A stretch of 64,000 nucleotides of DNA from JBFHQE01 sp041592335. Lineage in GTDB: Bacteria > Pseudomonadota > Gammaproteobacteria > Thiohalobacterales > Thiohalobacteraceae. Location of the stretch: positions 1 to 64,000 of the forward strand of contig JBFHQE010000010.1 of NCBI GenBank assembly GCA_041592335.1. The letters run 5' to 3'. The notes under the pieces are model-generated. The model saw only the letters and a list, made by a program, of their open reading frames with translations. It was not told where the DNA came from and did no database searches. Positions 51,353 through 58,771 of this stretch are shown here, in pieces. How positions within the stretch are numbered: the first letter of the stretch is position 1; each line of letters begins with the position of its first letter. The position numbers and the translations under genes are program-made.

Positions 51353-52447
51353 TCATTTCTCCAGATCTTTCAGTGTCGCGGTTTCGTGTTGCGACTTGGC
51401 CGCGTTTTTCTTTGCCCGATTCGCAATGGAAGCACCGACACCGATCGCGGCTCCCGCTACAACTGCACCGGCCGCCAGGTCGAGTGGCTCGGTCGGCTGC
51501 GACAACGCCTTATAGAAACTGCCCGCATCCCAGAAAGAAGGTTCGGAACAACCGATGCAACCGTGGCCGGCTTCAATGGGGAAACTGGTGCCCTGGTTCC
51601 ACTTGGTCGTGGCGCAGGCATTAAAGGTCGTTGGTCCCTTGCAACCCAGCTCGAACAGACACCAGCCCTTACGCGCGCCTTCATCATCGAAAGTCTTGGC
51701 GAACTTGCCCTGGTCATAGAAGGGACGGCGATAGCAACGGTCATGAATGGAATCGCCAAAGAACACCTTCGGTCGGCCGAGTTTGTCGAGCTCGGGCACG
51801 CCAAAGGTCAGGTAATGCGCCAGCACCCCGGCGATGACTGAAGGGATTGGCGGACAGCCCGGCACATTGATCAGCGGTTTGCGCGCGATCAGTCCCTCGT
51901 CCATCAGCTCCTGAACGCTCTTTGCCTGGGTGGGGTTCGGCTTGGCCGCCGGTAATCCGCCAAACGCCGCGCAGGTACCAATCGACACCACGGCCGAGGC
52001 GTTTTCGACCGTTTCCTGCAACATCTGCAAATTGGTAATACCGGCAATGGTGGAATGCAGACCACCGGCCAGCGTGGGAATGGAACCATCCACCAGCACC
52101 AGATGCCCGCCCATGGTCATCGCATGTTCGCGCGCTTCCTCGGCCGCGTGTCCGGCCGCCGCCTGCAGAGTGTGGTGATAATCCAGCGAGATAAAATCAA
52201 AAATAAGCTGCTCCACGCTGGGCGAATCGGCGCGGGTCAAAGATTCGGTACAGCCAGTGCATTCCTGGAATGACAACCAGATCACCGACGGCCGCAGGGT
52301 CTTGCCCAGGGTTTCGGCTATCGCGGCGGCGGCACCGGGTGGCAGGGCCATCATCGAGGCCGTGGCCGCGCAGAATTTCATAAATCCACGGCGGGTTATG
52401 CCGCGACTCGCCAATGCTTCATACAAGGTAATGTTCTTGGCCATCAT
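51353..52447 (-). CDS. hynS: [NiFe] hydrogenase small subunit with Tat signal, Isp-type
   Basis: A 364-residue iron-sulfur subunit. A twin-arginine signal (TRRGFMKF, about 18-25) shows export of the folded HynSL dimer. The proximal cluster motif reads ECTGCTES, with the standard cysteines only; oxygen-tolerant enzymes have an extra Cys here and another in the GTCAAFGG region, which is absent. Distal and medial cluster motifs (HDRC, GWCLFELGCKG, HGCIGCSEPSFWD) are complete. The C-terminus carries a hydrophobic anchor (about 326-345). The gene starts within the stop of the hupH-like gene. Confidence 0.95.
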   Translation of the reverse strand: MMAKNITLYEALASRGITRRGFMKFCAATASMMALPPGAAAAIAETLGKTLRPSVIWLSFQECTGCTESLTRADSPSVEQLIFDFISLDYHHTLQAAAGHAAEEAREHAMTMGGHLVLVDGSIPTLAGGLHSTIAGITNLQMLQETVENASAVVSIGTCAAFGGLPAAKPNPTQAKSVQELMDEGLIARKPLINVPGCPPIPSVIAGVLAHYLTFGVPELDKLGRPKVFFGDSIHDRCYRRPFYDQGKFAKTFDDEGARKGWCLFELGCKGPTTFNACATTKWNQGTSFPIEAGHGCIGCSEPSFWDAGSFYKALSQPTEPLDLAAGAVVAGAAIGVGASIANRAKKNAAKSQHETATLKDLEK

Positions 52448-52860
52448 TCACCCTCATTGTTGGTGATCAGCCCGGCTAGCAGGGAACGACTTTCGCTCAG
52501 GTTTTCAACGGGCGTGAACAGAATGTCGGGACACAGCGTCACCATCAGCAATTCCGCAATCGTCTGGTATTCGGCATTGCGATGTTCCACAAACCAGACA
52601 CCCGGTACACGCGTTTCGTTAATCGAACTGGGGCCGAATGCCTGCAGGCTGGCCTGTATTTCACCCTGCCCCAGTGTTGCTTTGAGATGTTCAATTTCCG
52701 GTTGGCTTAACAGGGCGCGGAGATCGATACTGGTGGACTCACCCGTTTTCTTCAGCCGTTCGACATGCTGTATAAGCTCGGTTAGCAAGGCATCGATTGC
52801 CGGGGTTGCGCCAGCAAGCGCATCGGCTGTCACAATCGCGATATCCGCCAGGCCACTCAT
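52444..52860 (-). CDS. HupH-like hydrogenase maturation protein
   Basis: A 138-residue protein with the C-terminal HupH/HyaF pattern: GQGEIQASLQAFGPSSINET, RVPGVWFVEHRN, IAELLMVTLCPDIL. HupH-type proteins help fit the iron-sulfur clusters of the small subunit. Here the gene directly precedes hynS, which fits. It is shorter than HupH of Rhizobium. The ATG at 52860 overlaps the hynD stop as ATGA and is preferred to an ATG at 52869. Confidence 0.8.
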   Translation of the reverse strand: MSGLADIAIVTADALAGATPAIDALLTELIQHVERLKKTGESTSIDLRALLSQPEIEHLKATLGQGEIQASLQAFGPSSINETRVPGVWFVEHRNAEYQTIAELLMVTLCPDILFTPVENLSESRSLLAGLITNNEGE

Positions 52861-53321
52861 GCCGTCCACTCTGCCACCAACCGTTCGATGTGCTGACAGG
52901 CTGTAGGAATCGCTTCCTTCACCGCCGCCGTCGGCTCATCGCCCCAGTCAAGGCTGTCCGGTTGAATTGCCACCAGCGCGCGTCGACTCGGCCAGCGTTC
53001 GTTCAATCGCGCAATCGCCATCAGGTCCATCAGGCCGACTTCATGCACGCTGCGCTTGCGATTACCCAGCACAAATGCATCCATGGCATCGTTTTCAAAG
53101 CAGGCTACTGTACCAGGCGGTTGTTTCAGTTCAGTGGCATCGACAATGATGAGTTGATCCGCATCTTCGATGTAATGGGCAAGAGTGAAACTCAGCGTAC
53201 CGCCGTCGATCAGTTCATATTGATCGGCTGAATTGCCTGACTGCAGCGCTTGAATGACATAAACACCAATGCCTTCATCCTGTAGCAAGGTATTACCCAA
53301 ACCTAAAACCCGAGTCTTCAT
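52857..53321 (-). CDS. hynD: Hydrogenase maturation endopeptidase HynD/HyaD type
   Basis: A 154-residue nickel-dependent protease that trims the large-subunit C-terminus. The motifs are GLGNTLLQDEGIGVY near the start (Glu and Asp that sense nickel), the DGGTLSF segment, VDATELKQPPG, and the histidine in SVHEVGLMDL. The start at 53321 (MKTRVLGLGN) is chosen from similarity; an ATG at 53354 would add 11 residues. It is the first gene of the minus-strand hydrogenase operon. The FNR boxes lie upstream. Confidence 0.92.
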   Translation of the reverse strand: MKTRVLGLGNTLLQDEGIGVYVIQALQSGNSADQYELIDGGTLSFTLAHYIEDADQLIIVDATELKQPPGTVACFENDAMDAFVLGNRKRSVHEVGLMDLMAIARLNERWPSRRALVAIQPDSLDWGDEPTAAVKEAIPTACQHIERLVAEWTA

Positions 53322-53395
53322 TGATTGCGGCTTCTTATGCATTTCACTCTGCACTCAATTATTAACCCCCTTGCACAAAATGCAATATTATCGAA

Positions 53396-53409
53396 TTGAT
53401 CTTTGTCAA
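53396..53409. promoter_or_regulatory. Near-perfect FNR-type box, hynD side
   Basis: TTGAT-CTTT-GTCAA differs from the FNR consensus TTGAT-N4-ATCAA at one base. Its centre is 81 bases before the hynD start. On the minus strand it overlaps a TTGACA, so it could activate or sit over a promoter of the hydrogenase operon. Which strand it serves is not certain. Confidence 0.55.
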
Positions 53410-53483
53410 TTCCGCGTCCGATGTGAAAGCGGTGAGCTATTCCCCTACTTTTAATAATGACAAAGTCATCGCATCAATACCTC

Positions 53484-53497
53484 TTGATACAAATCAA
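53484..53497 (+). promoter_or_regulatory. Perfect FNR box upstream of hypC
   Basis: TTGAT-ACAA-ATCAA matches the FNR/ANR consensus exactly. A TATACT -10 box at 53539-53544 would place the transcription start near 53551, about 60 bases from the box centre, the class I FNR spacing. No good -35 is present, as expected for activator dependence. The hypC start is at 53575. Confidence 0.8.
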
Positions 53498-53574
53498 TCC
53501 CATTCGTCGATCTGTGTAGACGAACCCTCTGTTTTTTATATACTGACTTGCAGTGGCTACGACGGGAAAGGCAT

Positions 53575-53817
53575 ATGTGTCTGGGTATACCCATGGAAAT
53601 ACAGTCCATCGATGGATTTATTGCGCACTGTTCCGCAAAAGGCATCGAACGTGACGTAAATCTGTTCATGATGCAGGGCGAGCCTTTAAATCCGGGTGAC
53701 TACGTCATGGTGCATGTGGGTTATGCCATTCAGAAAATGACAGAACAGGAAGCTCGCAGCGCCTGGGAACTGTATGACGAAATGTTTGAACGGATGGAGA
53801 ACGCGCTCGATGCATGA
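53575..53817 (+). CDS. hypC: Hydrogenase maturation chaperone HypC
   Basis: An 80-residue OB-fold chaperone. It begins MCLGIPM; the N-terminal Met is removed to expose the essential Cys2, which binds the Fe(CN)2CO unit with HypD. The GDYVMVHVGYAIQKMTEQEA block is typical. The frame is open nine codons further upstream, but the functional start must be 53575 to expose the Cys. It overlaps hypA by 8 bases. Confidence 0.95.
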   Translation: MCLGIPMEIQSIDGFIAHCSAKGIERDVNLFMMQGEPLNPGDYVMVHVGYAIQKMTEQEARSAWELYDEMFERMENALDA

Positions 53818-54196
53818 GCTCTCGGTCTGTCTCAGCATGCTGGACCAGGTACGCGATATCGCACGCGAACGCGACGCCCGGCAGGTCTCGAAAATCATTG
53901 TGCAGATAGGTCCATTATCCGGTATCGAACCGGCACTGCTGGCCCAGGCTTTCCCCATCGCCAGTGCCGGAACCGTCGCCGAACAGGCAGAACTGATCCT
54001 GGAGCATTCGGCCTTGCGCGTACGCTGTCTTGAATGCGACAAGGAATCGGAAACACAAACCAATAACCTGCTCTGCCCGGCGTGCGGCAGTAATAACACC
54101 CAGTTAATCAGCGGCGACGAATTGATGCTGGCGCGGGTGGAACTCATCACCGGCGCAGAGGAAACTCAAACGCCACCCGAAACCACTTTCCATTAA
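53810..54196 (+). CDS. hypA: Nickel-insertion protein HypA
   Basis: A 128-residue protein starting MHELSVC; the N-terminal MHE binds nickel. The zinc site is CLEC-x12-CPAC near residues 70-92. HypA passes nickel, with HypB, to the large subunit. The start at 53810 gives the obligatory MHE end. It lies inside the hypC end and 13 bases before hypB, which has a strong site (AGGAGGAGG). Confidence 0.95.
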   Translation: MHELSVCLSMLDQVRDIARERDARQVSKIIVQIGPLSGIEPALLAQAFPIASAGTVAEQAELILEHSALRVRCLECDKESETQTNNLLCPACGSNNTQLISGDELMLARVELITGAEETQTPPETTFH

Positions 54197-54209
54197 GGAG
54201 GAGGCAGCC

Positions 54210-55034
54210 ATGTGTGACACCTGCGGTTGCAATATCACGCCCGGCAACCAGCACCTGGTCGAAGCTGGCGGCAAGCTCAGTCATACCCGCGACGGTCACG
54301 AAAGCGTGGAAGTGCTGAAAAACCTGCTGGCGGAAAACGATCACACGGCGGAACATAACCGCGCGCATTTCGATCGCCACCGGGTCCTTGCCATCAACCT
54401 GATGTCATCCCCCGGTTCCGGTAAAACCGCGTTACTCGAAGCAACAATCGCCGCGCTGAAAGACCAGCTCAACATTGCCGTCATCGAGGGCGACCTGGAA
54501 ACCGAGAACGACGCCGCGCGTATCCGCGCCCAGGGGGTACCCGCGATCCAGATCACCACGGGAACCGCCTGCCATCTCGACGCCCACATGGTTCACAAGG
54601 CCCTGCACCAGCTGGACTTGCACAACATCGATATCCTGTTCATCGAGAACGTCGGCAACCTGGTTTGTCCGGCGAGCTTCGACCTCGGTCACCATTGCAA
54701 TGTCACCCTGCTGTCCGTCACCGAAGGTGACGACAAACCCGCCAAGTACCCGGTGATGTTTCGCGCTGCGGATGTGATGGTGATCAGCAAGGCCGATCTG
54801 CTGGCCGTACTGGATGACTTTTCACCCGACAAGGCCATCACGCATTTATCCGAACTCGCCAACCCAGCACCCAGTTTCATCCTCTCCGCCAGCAACGGCC
54901 AGGGGATGCAGGACTGGCTGGACTGGTTAACCAGCGAAGTCACCCGGCACAAGCAACGCTGCGCCGCTTTCAAGACCCTGCGCCCTGCCATTCAGCCGGA
55001 AGGCGCCGCCTTGCATCATCATTCGACTTCCTGA
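54210..55034 (+). CDS. hypB: Nickel-inserting GTPase HypB
   Basis: A 274-residue SIMIBI GTPase. The N-terminal high-affinity nickel motif CDTCGC is at residues 2-7. The P-loop SSPGSGKT is near 66, and the metal site between subunits lies in the ACHLDAHM segment near 120. Further blocks are ENVGNLVCPASFDLG and the NKAD-type SKADLL. There is no His-rich storage tract at the N-terminus, although HHH occurs at the C-terminus. It shares one base with hypD. Confidence 0.95.
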   Translation: MCDTCGCNITPGNQHLVEAGGKLSHTRDGHESVEVLKNLLAENDHTAEHNRAHFDRHRVLAINLMSSPGSGKTALLEATIAALKDQLNIAVIEGDLETENDAARIRAQGVPAIQITTGTACHLDAHMVHKALHQLDLHNIDILFIENVGNLVCPASFDLGHHCNVTLLSVTEGDDKPAKYPVMFRAADVMVISKADLLAVLDDFSPDKAITHLSELANPAPSFILSASNGQGMQDWLDWLTSEVTRHKQRCAAFKTLRPAIQPEGAALHHHSTS

Positions 55035-56140
55035 TGAGTCTGAACGCCAAAGACTGGTTGAAACAGATTCGAGCCATCGCGCCCGAACAGCCCATTCGCA
55101 TTATGAATGTCTGCGGTGGACATGAACGCTCCATTACCCATGCCGGGTTGCGGGGCGCGTTACCGGATAATATTGAATTGATTCCGGGCCCCGGCTGCCC
55201 GGTCTGTATCTGTCCCGAGGAAGATATCTACCAGGCGATACAACTGGCGGTGCATGAAGACATCACACTGGTGGCCTTCGGCGACATGCTGCGAGTACCC
55301 GTCAATGTACCCAAGGGCGAGCTTCGTTCCCTGGAACAGGCCAAAGCCGCCGGCGCCGACATCAAACCCATCGCGTCGCCGGTTGAAGCGCGCCACATTG
55401 CCGAACAACAGGACAAGCCAGTGGTGTTTTTTGCCGCCGGTTTTGAAACCACCACGGCACCCGTTGCCGCGCTGCTGGCGGAAGGCGTGCCCGACAACCT
55501 GTTTATCCTGTTATCGGGCCGACTTACCTGGCCCGCGGTCGCCATGCTGCTCAATGCCGAAACACCCGGTTTCGATGCGCTGGTTGCGCCGGGTCATGTC
55601 AGTACCGTGATGGGGCCGGAAGAATGGGAATTCGTGATCGAGCAACATCAGCTGCCCGCGGCCGTGGCGGGCTTTACGCCGGAATCCCTGCTGGCAGCCT
55701 TTTATTCAGTGCTCAAGCAACAACAGGAAAACCGGCGTTTCCTCGATAACTGTTATGCCGAAGTGGTTCGTCCCGGTGGCAATCGCGCTGCCAGGGCATT
55801 AATGGAACAGGTACTGGAAATCACCGACGCCAACTGGCGCGGTATCGGCAGCATCCCTCAATCAGGATACCAACTAAGACCGGCCTTCGCCGGACAGGAT
55901 GCCCGCAAACAGTTTAAAGATTATGCCGATCCCGCGCGCCGCCGCAGCGGCGAAATGCCGCCCGGCTGTGACTGCGCACGCGTGGTTCTGGGCAAGATTT
56001 ATCCCGATGAATGCAGGCTGTTTGGCACTGGCTGCACACCGCGCAATCCAATCGGGCCCTGCATGGTGTCCGATGAAGGCGCCTGCCGCATCTGGTGGAG
56101 TGGCGGCGTACGTAAACGCAAGGCCGCCCTATCCGCCTGA
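55034..56140 (+). CDS. hypD: Hydrogenase maturation protein HypD
   Basis: A 368-residue iron-sulfur protein that carries the Fe(CN)2CO unit with HypC. Conserved cysteines are in MNVCGGHE near residue 26, GPGCPVCICPEEDI near 55, and the C-terminal [4Fe-4S] ligands in PPGCDCARV, DECRLFGTGC and GPCMVSDEGACRIW. The FFAAGFETTTAP block is typical. It ends directly at the convergent SulP gene, with no space for a terminator. Confidence 0.95.
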   Translation: MSLNAKDWLKQIRAIAPEQPIRIMNVCGGHERSITHAGLRGALPDNIELIPGPGCPVCICPEEDIYQAIQLAVHEDITLVAFGDMLRVPVNVPKGELRSLEQAKAAGADIKPIASPVEARHIAEQQDKPVVFFAAGFETTTAPVAALLAEGVPDNLFILLSGRLTWPAVAMLLNAETPGFDALVAPGHVSTVMGPEEWEFVIEQHQLPAAVAGFTPESLLAAFYSVLKQQQENRRFLDNCYAEVVRPGGNRAARALMEQVLEITDANWRGIGSIPQSGYQLRPAFAGQDARKQFKDYADPARRRSGEMPPGCDCARVVLGKIYPDECRLFGTGCTPRNPIGPCMVSDEGACRIWWSGGVRKRKAALSA

Positions 56141-57934
56141 TCAAACGTCTTTGGGTGGCCTCGGCGCCAGACGCGAATCCTGCTGGCATTCAATGAAGAT
56201 GCGATAAGGACACTTGTTGCAGATATTCTTATCCAGCTTCTGGTAAATACCGCGCAAGGCCGCACCCTTGGTTTGGAAAATGTTGCGGCCGCCGGTCGCT
56301 TCCAGGCAACCATAACGCTCCAGCGCATCCCACAAACCCTGTTTCACATTGATCAGGTACATGCCGCCACCGTTATCGCGGCGTTTTTTCGCTTCCGTGG
56401 CCAATGCATCCGCACCCTGCATATCCACGAAGTTGATACCCTGCGCGACCACCGCCAGATGCTTCTGTTCCGGTGACAGCATTCGCAACCGGTCGAATGT
56501 CTGTTCAACATGATTGACCGAGCCGAAGAATATATTGCCGTCGATACGCAAAATCTTCAGCTGTGGACATTCCGGCAAGTCCGGGTCTGTATTGAAAGAA
56601 CGTTTAGGCAAGCGCGGATCCGGCACACGCCCTATTATCGCCGGCTTGGATACCTTCTCAAGGTACAACAACAGGGACATGATGACGCCCGCGAATATCG
56701 CCAGTTCGAGTTCCAGGAACAGGGCACCGAAGAAGGTAATACCCAGCACCATGGTTTCGCGGTGGCTGCTCTTCAGAATATGCTTGATCTCTTTGAAGTC
56801 GATCAGCCCCCAGGCCACCATGAAGAGTATCCCGGCCATCGCGGCATTGGGCAGATACGCCGCCAGCGGCGCAACCAGCACCACCAGTATCATCAGCAAT
56901 AACCCGGCAAGCACGGCGGCCAGTGGCGTTTTTGCACCGGCCTGGAAGTTCAGCGCGGAACGATTGAAGGAACCGGTTGCCACGTAGCCGGAAAAGAACG
57001 AGCCGAAGATATTGGACAAACCCTGGCCGATGAATTCCTGGTTTCCGTCGATGCGCTGTCCGCTCCGCGAGCCGATGGAGCGAGCAATCGAGATCGCCTC
57101 TGTCAGGGCAAACAGGCTTAGCGCGAAGGCCGCGGTACTCAGATCCTTGATCGTATTGGCTGTGAAATCGGGCGATGAAAGCGGTGGCAGCGATGCCGGC
57201 AACGCACCGATCGTGACGATACCGGTGACATCCTGACCGAACATACGGTTCAGTCCATAGGCCAGCAAACTTCCCACCAGCATGGCCGCGATCAGGTGCG
57301 GGATAGCCGGAACAAACCGTTTCACCAATATCCCGCTGACCAGCGTGGCCATACCTACCGCCAGCACAAAGCCATTGATATCCCCGATCTGCTGGGAAAA
57401 CTGCACCAGAATATCCGTCAGGTGACCGCCGCGTTCGATTTCGACTCCAAAAAAATGTTTCAACTGCTTGGCGCCGATCAGCAAGGCCGCACCGGCGGTG
57501 AATCCAACGACCACTGAATGGGAAATAAAATTAACCAGTGCGCCCATGCGCGCCAGACCCATCACCAACTGGATAATCCCGACCATGAACGTCAGTGTTA
57601 ATGCCAGCACGACATAGTGCGAGGAAGCAGGCTCGGCATATACGCTCAGGGAAGACAGCATGACGATGGAAGCCGCCGTGGTCGGGCCGGATACCAGGTG
57701 CCGCGAGGACCCGAACAGGGCGGCAATGATTGCCGGGATCATGCCCGCGTATAAACCATACTCGGGAGGCATGCCGGCAATGGTGGCAAACGCCACGCCC
57801 TGAGGCAGCACCACAACGGCGCCGGTCAGACCTGCGATCAGGTCAGCTTTGAAATCTCGGGAATTTGTTTGCGGCAGCCAGGCCAAAAAGGGCAAGAAAC
57901 GAAGCCAAATATTAGAATCAAGCCGATGCGGCAT
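56141..57934 (-). CDS. SulP-family anion transporter with STAS domain
   Basis: A 597-residue transporter. The membrane part (about 20-430) has the SulP core, including LIAGLTGAVVVLPQGVAFATIAGMPPEYGLYAGMIP near the start (SulP signature) and SGPTTAAS. The C-terminal STAS domain spans about 450-560. After it is an unusual tail with three cysteines in a C-x2-C-x7-C arrangement (CNKCPYRIFIEC). Family members carry sulfate, bicarbonate or other anions; the substrate here cannot be assigned. The start at 57934 is preferred, because the upstream 24 codons have no similarity. Confidence 0.88.
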   Translation of the reverse strand: MPHRLDSNIWLRFLPFLAWLPQTNSRDFKADLIAGLTGAVVVLPQGVAFATIAGMPPEYGLYAGMIPAIIAALFGSSRHLVSGPTTAASIVMLSSLSVYAEPASSHYVVLALTLTFMVGIIQLVMGLARMGALVNFISHSVVVGFTAGAALLIGAKQLKHFFGVEIERGGHLTDILVQFSQQIGDINGFVLAVGMATLVSGILVKRFVPAIPHLIAAMLVGSLLAYGLNRMFGQDVTGIVTIGALPASLPPLSSPDFTANTIKDLSTAAFALSLFALTEAISIARSIGSRSGQRIDGNQEFIGQGLSNIFGSFFSGYVATGSFNRSALNFQAGAKTPLAAVLAGLLLMILVVLVAPLAAYLPNAAMAGILFMVAWGLIDFKEIKHILKSSHRETMVLGITFFGALFLELELAIFAGVIMSLLLYLEKVSKPAIIGRVPDPRLPKRSFNTDPDLPECPQLKILRIDGNIFFGSVNHVEQTFDRLRMLSPEQKHLAVVAQGINFVDMQGADALATEAKKRRDNGGGMYLINVKQGLWDALERYGCLEATGGRNIFQTKGAALRGIYQKLDKNICNKCPYRIFIECQQDSRLAPRPPKDV

Positions 57935-58119
57935 AGGGCAACCTACTCCTGAATAGACGAATTTACGGATGGGAACAGGCAGACAGGCGCTGCCTGAGCC
58001 GGACATTCTAGCACGAATGCGCGTGTAAAGTTCGTCGGATGTCTAATTTTCCGGCAAGCCTCAAATCAGGGAATCATCCTGAAGACGGTTCTAGCGATGG
58101 GAAAATCGTAAGGAATGAA

Positions 58120-58143
58120 AAAGCCCCGCTAAGCGGGGCTTTC
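58120..58143 (-). terminator. Terminator after tRNA-fMet
   Basis: AAAGCCCCGCTT / AAGCGGGGCTTT is a near-perfect palindrome ending in TTTTT on the minus strand, 40 bases after the tRNA. Confidence 0.85.
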
Positions 58144-58181
58144 GGACCTTATCGCCAGGAGCAGGTGGCGACAGGAAAATT

Positions 58182-58258
<77 letters not shown>

Positions 58259-58336
58259 TCAGAGGTTGGGCATTCTATAGAGGCGGCCAGCGCTTTGCAA
58301 GCCTGCCTTGTCTTGGTCACAATCAACCCTTTATTC

Positions 58337-58372
58337 ATGAGTCACTGCAACGTTATGAGTCACTGCAACGTT
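58337..58372. repeat. Perfect 18-base tandem duplication at the end of the NTF2-like gene
   Basis: ATGAGTCACTGCAACGTT occurs twice head to tail. The second copy contains the stop of the NTF2-like gene, so the first is a downstream duplicate of the coding end. Confidence 0.9.
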
Positions 58373-58761
58373 TCCCGCTTTCGTCCGGACTGCACCAGCG
58401 AGGCATGATGCTCCACCATCAACCAGCCGCTGGCAAACTTCTGATAAACGTTGGTTGCCAGCACCACGGCCGCTAATTCATCACCGCTATAAATTTCTTC
58501 CGTGACGATATGCACTGCCAGCTCCGTGGAATGACTGCGCTTGGCAACCTTGAAACGAATTTGCGGGCGCTGCGCGTTGGCAAAAATATGCGCCCAGCTA
58601 CGGCTTACCTCGGTATGCCCTACTACCGCGCCGGAACCCGGATGCACGCAAACGACATCGCCATCCGCCCATAACGCGGCCATCACCTCGGCATCGCAGA
58701 AGCCGAAGGCTTCATAGAAAACCGCTTCGACTTCATCCGGTGTTTGATAGGTTATTTTCAT
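58360..58761 (-). CDS. NTF2-like (SnoaL-type) protein of unknown function
   Basis: A 133-residue single-domain protein with the cone-shaped NTF2 fold pattern: VEAVFYEAFGFCDAEVMAALWADG at the start, VCVHPGSGAVVGHTEV near 37, SWAHIFAN, and a C-terminal GWLMVEHHAS strand. Family members range from ketosteroid isomerases to small scaffold proteins, and no catalytic residues could be assigned. It begins 10 bases after the aldolase/dehydrogenase stop on the same strand and is probably in the same transcript. Confidence 0.75.
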   Translation of the reverse strand: MKITYQTPDEVEAVFYEAFGFCDAEVMAALWADGDVVCVHPGSGAVVGHTEVSRSWAHIFANAQRPQIRFKVAKRSHSTELAVHIVTEEIYSGDELAAVVLATNVYQKFASGWLMVEHHASLVQSGRKRETLQ

Positions 58762-58771
58762 CGTCGGGACA

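Noticed and set aside
53322..53574. Sigma-54 promoter for the hydrogenase genes
   Set aside because: No GG/GC pair with the right spacing and flanking bases was found on either strand; the FNR boxes fit better.
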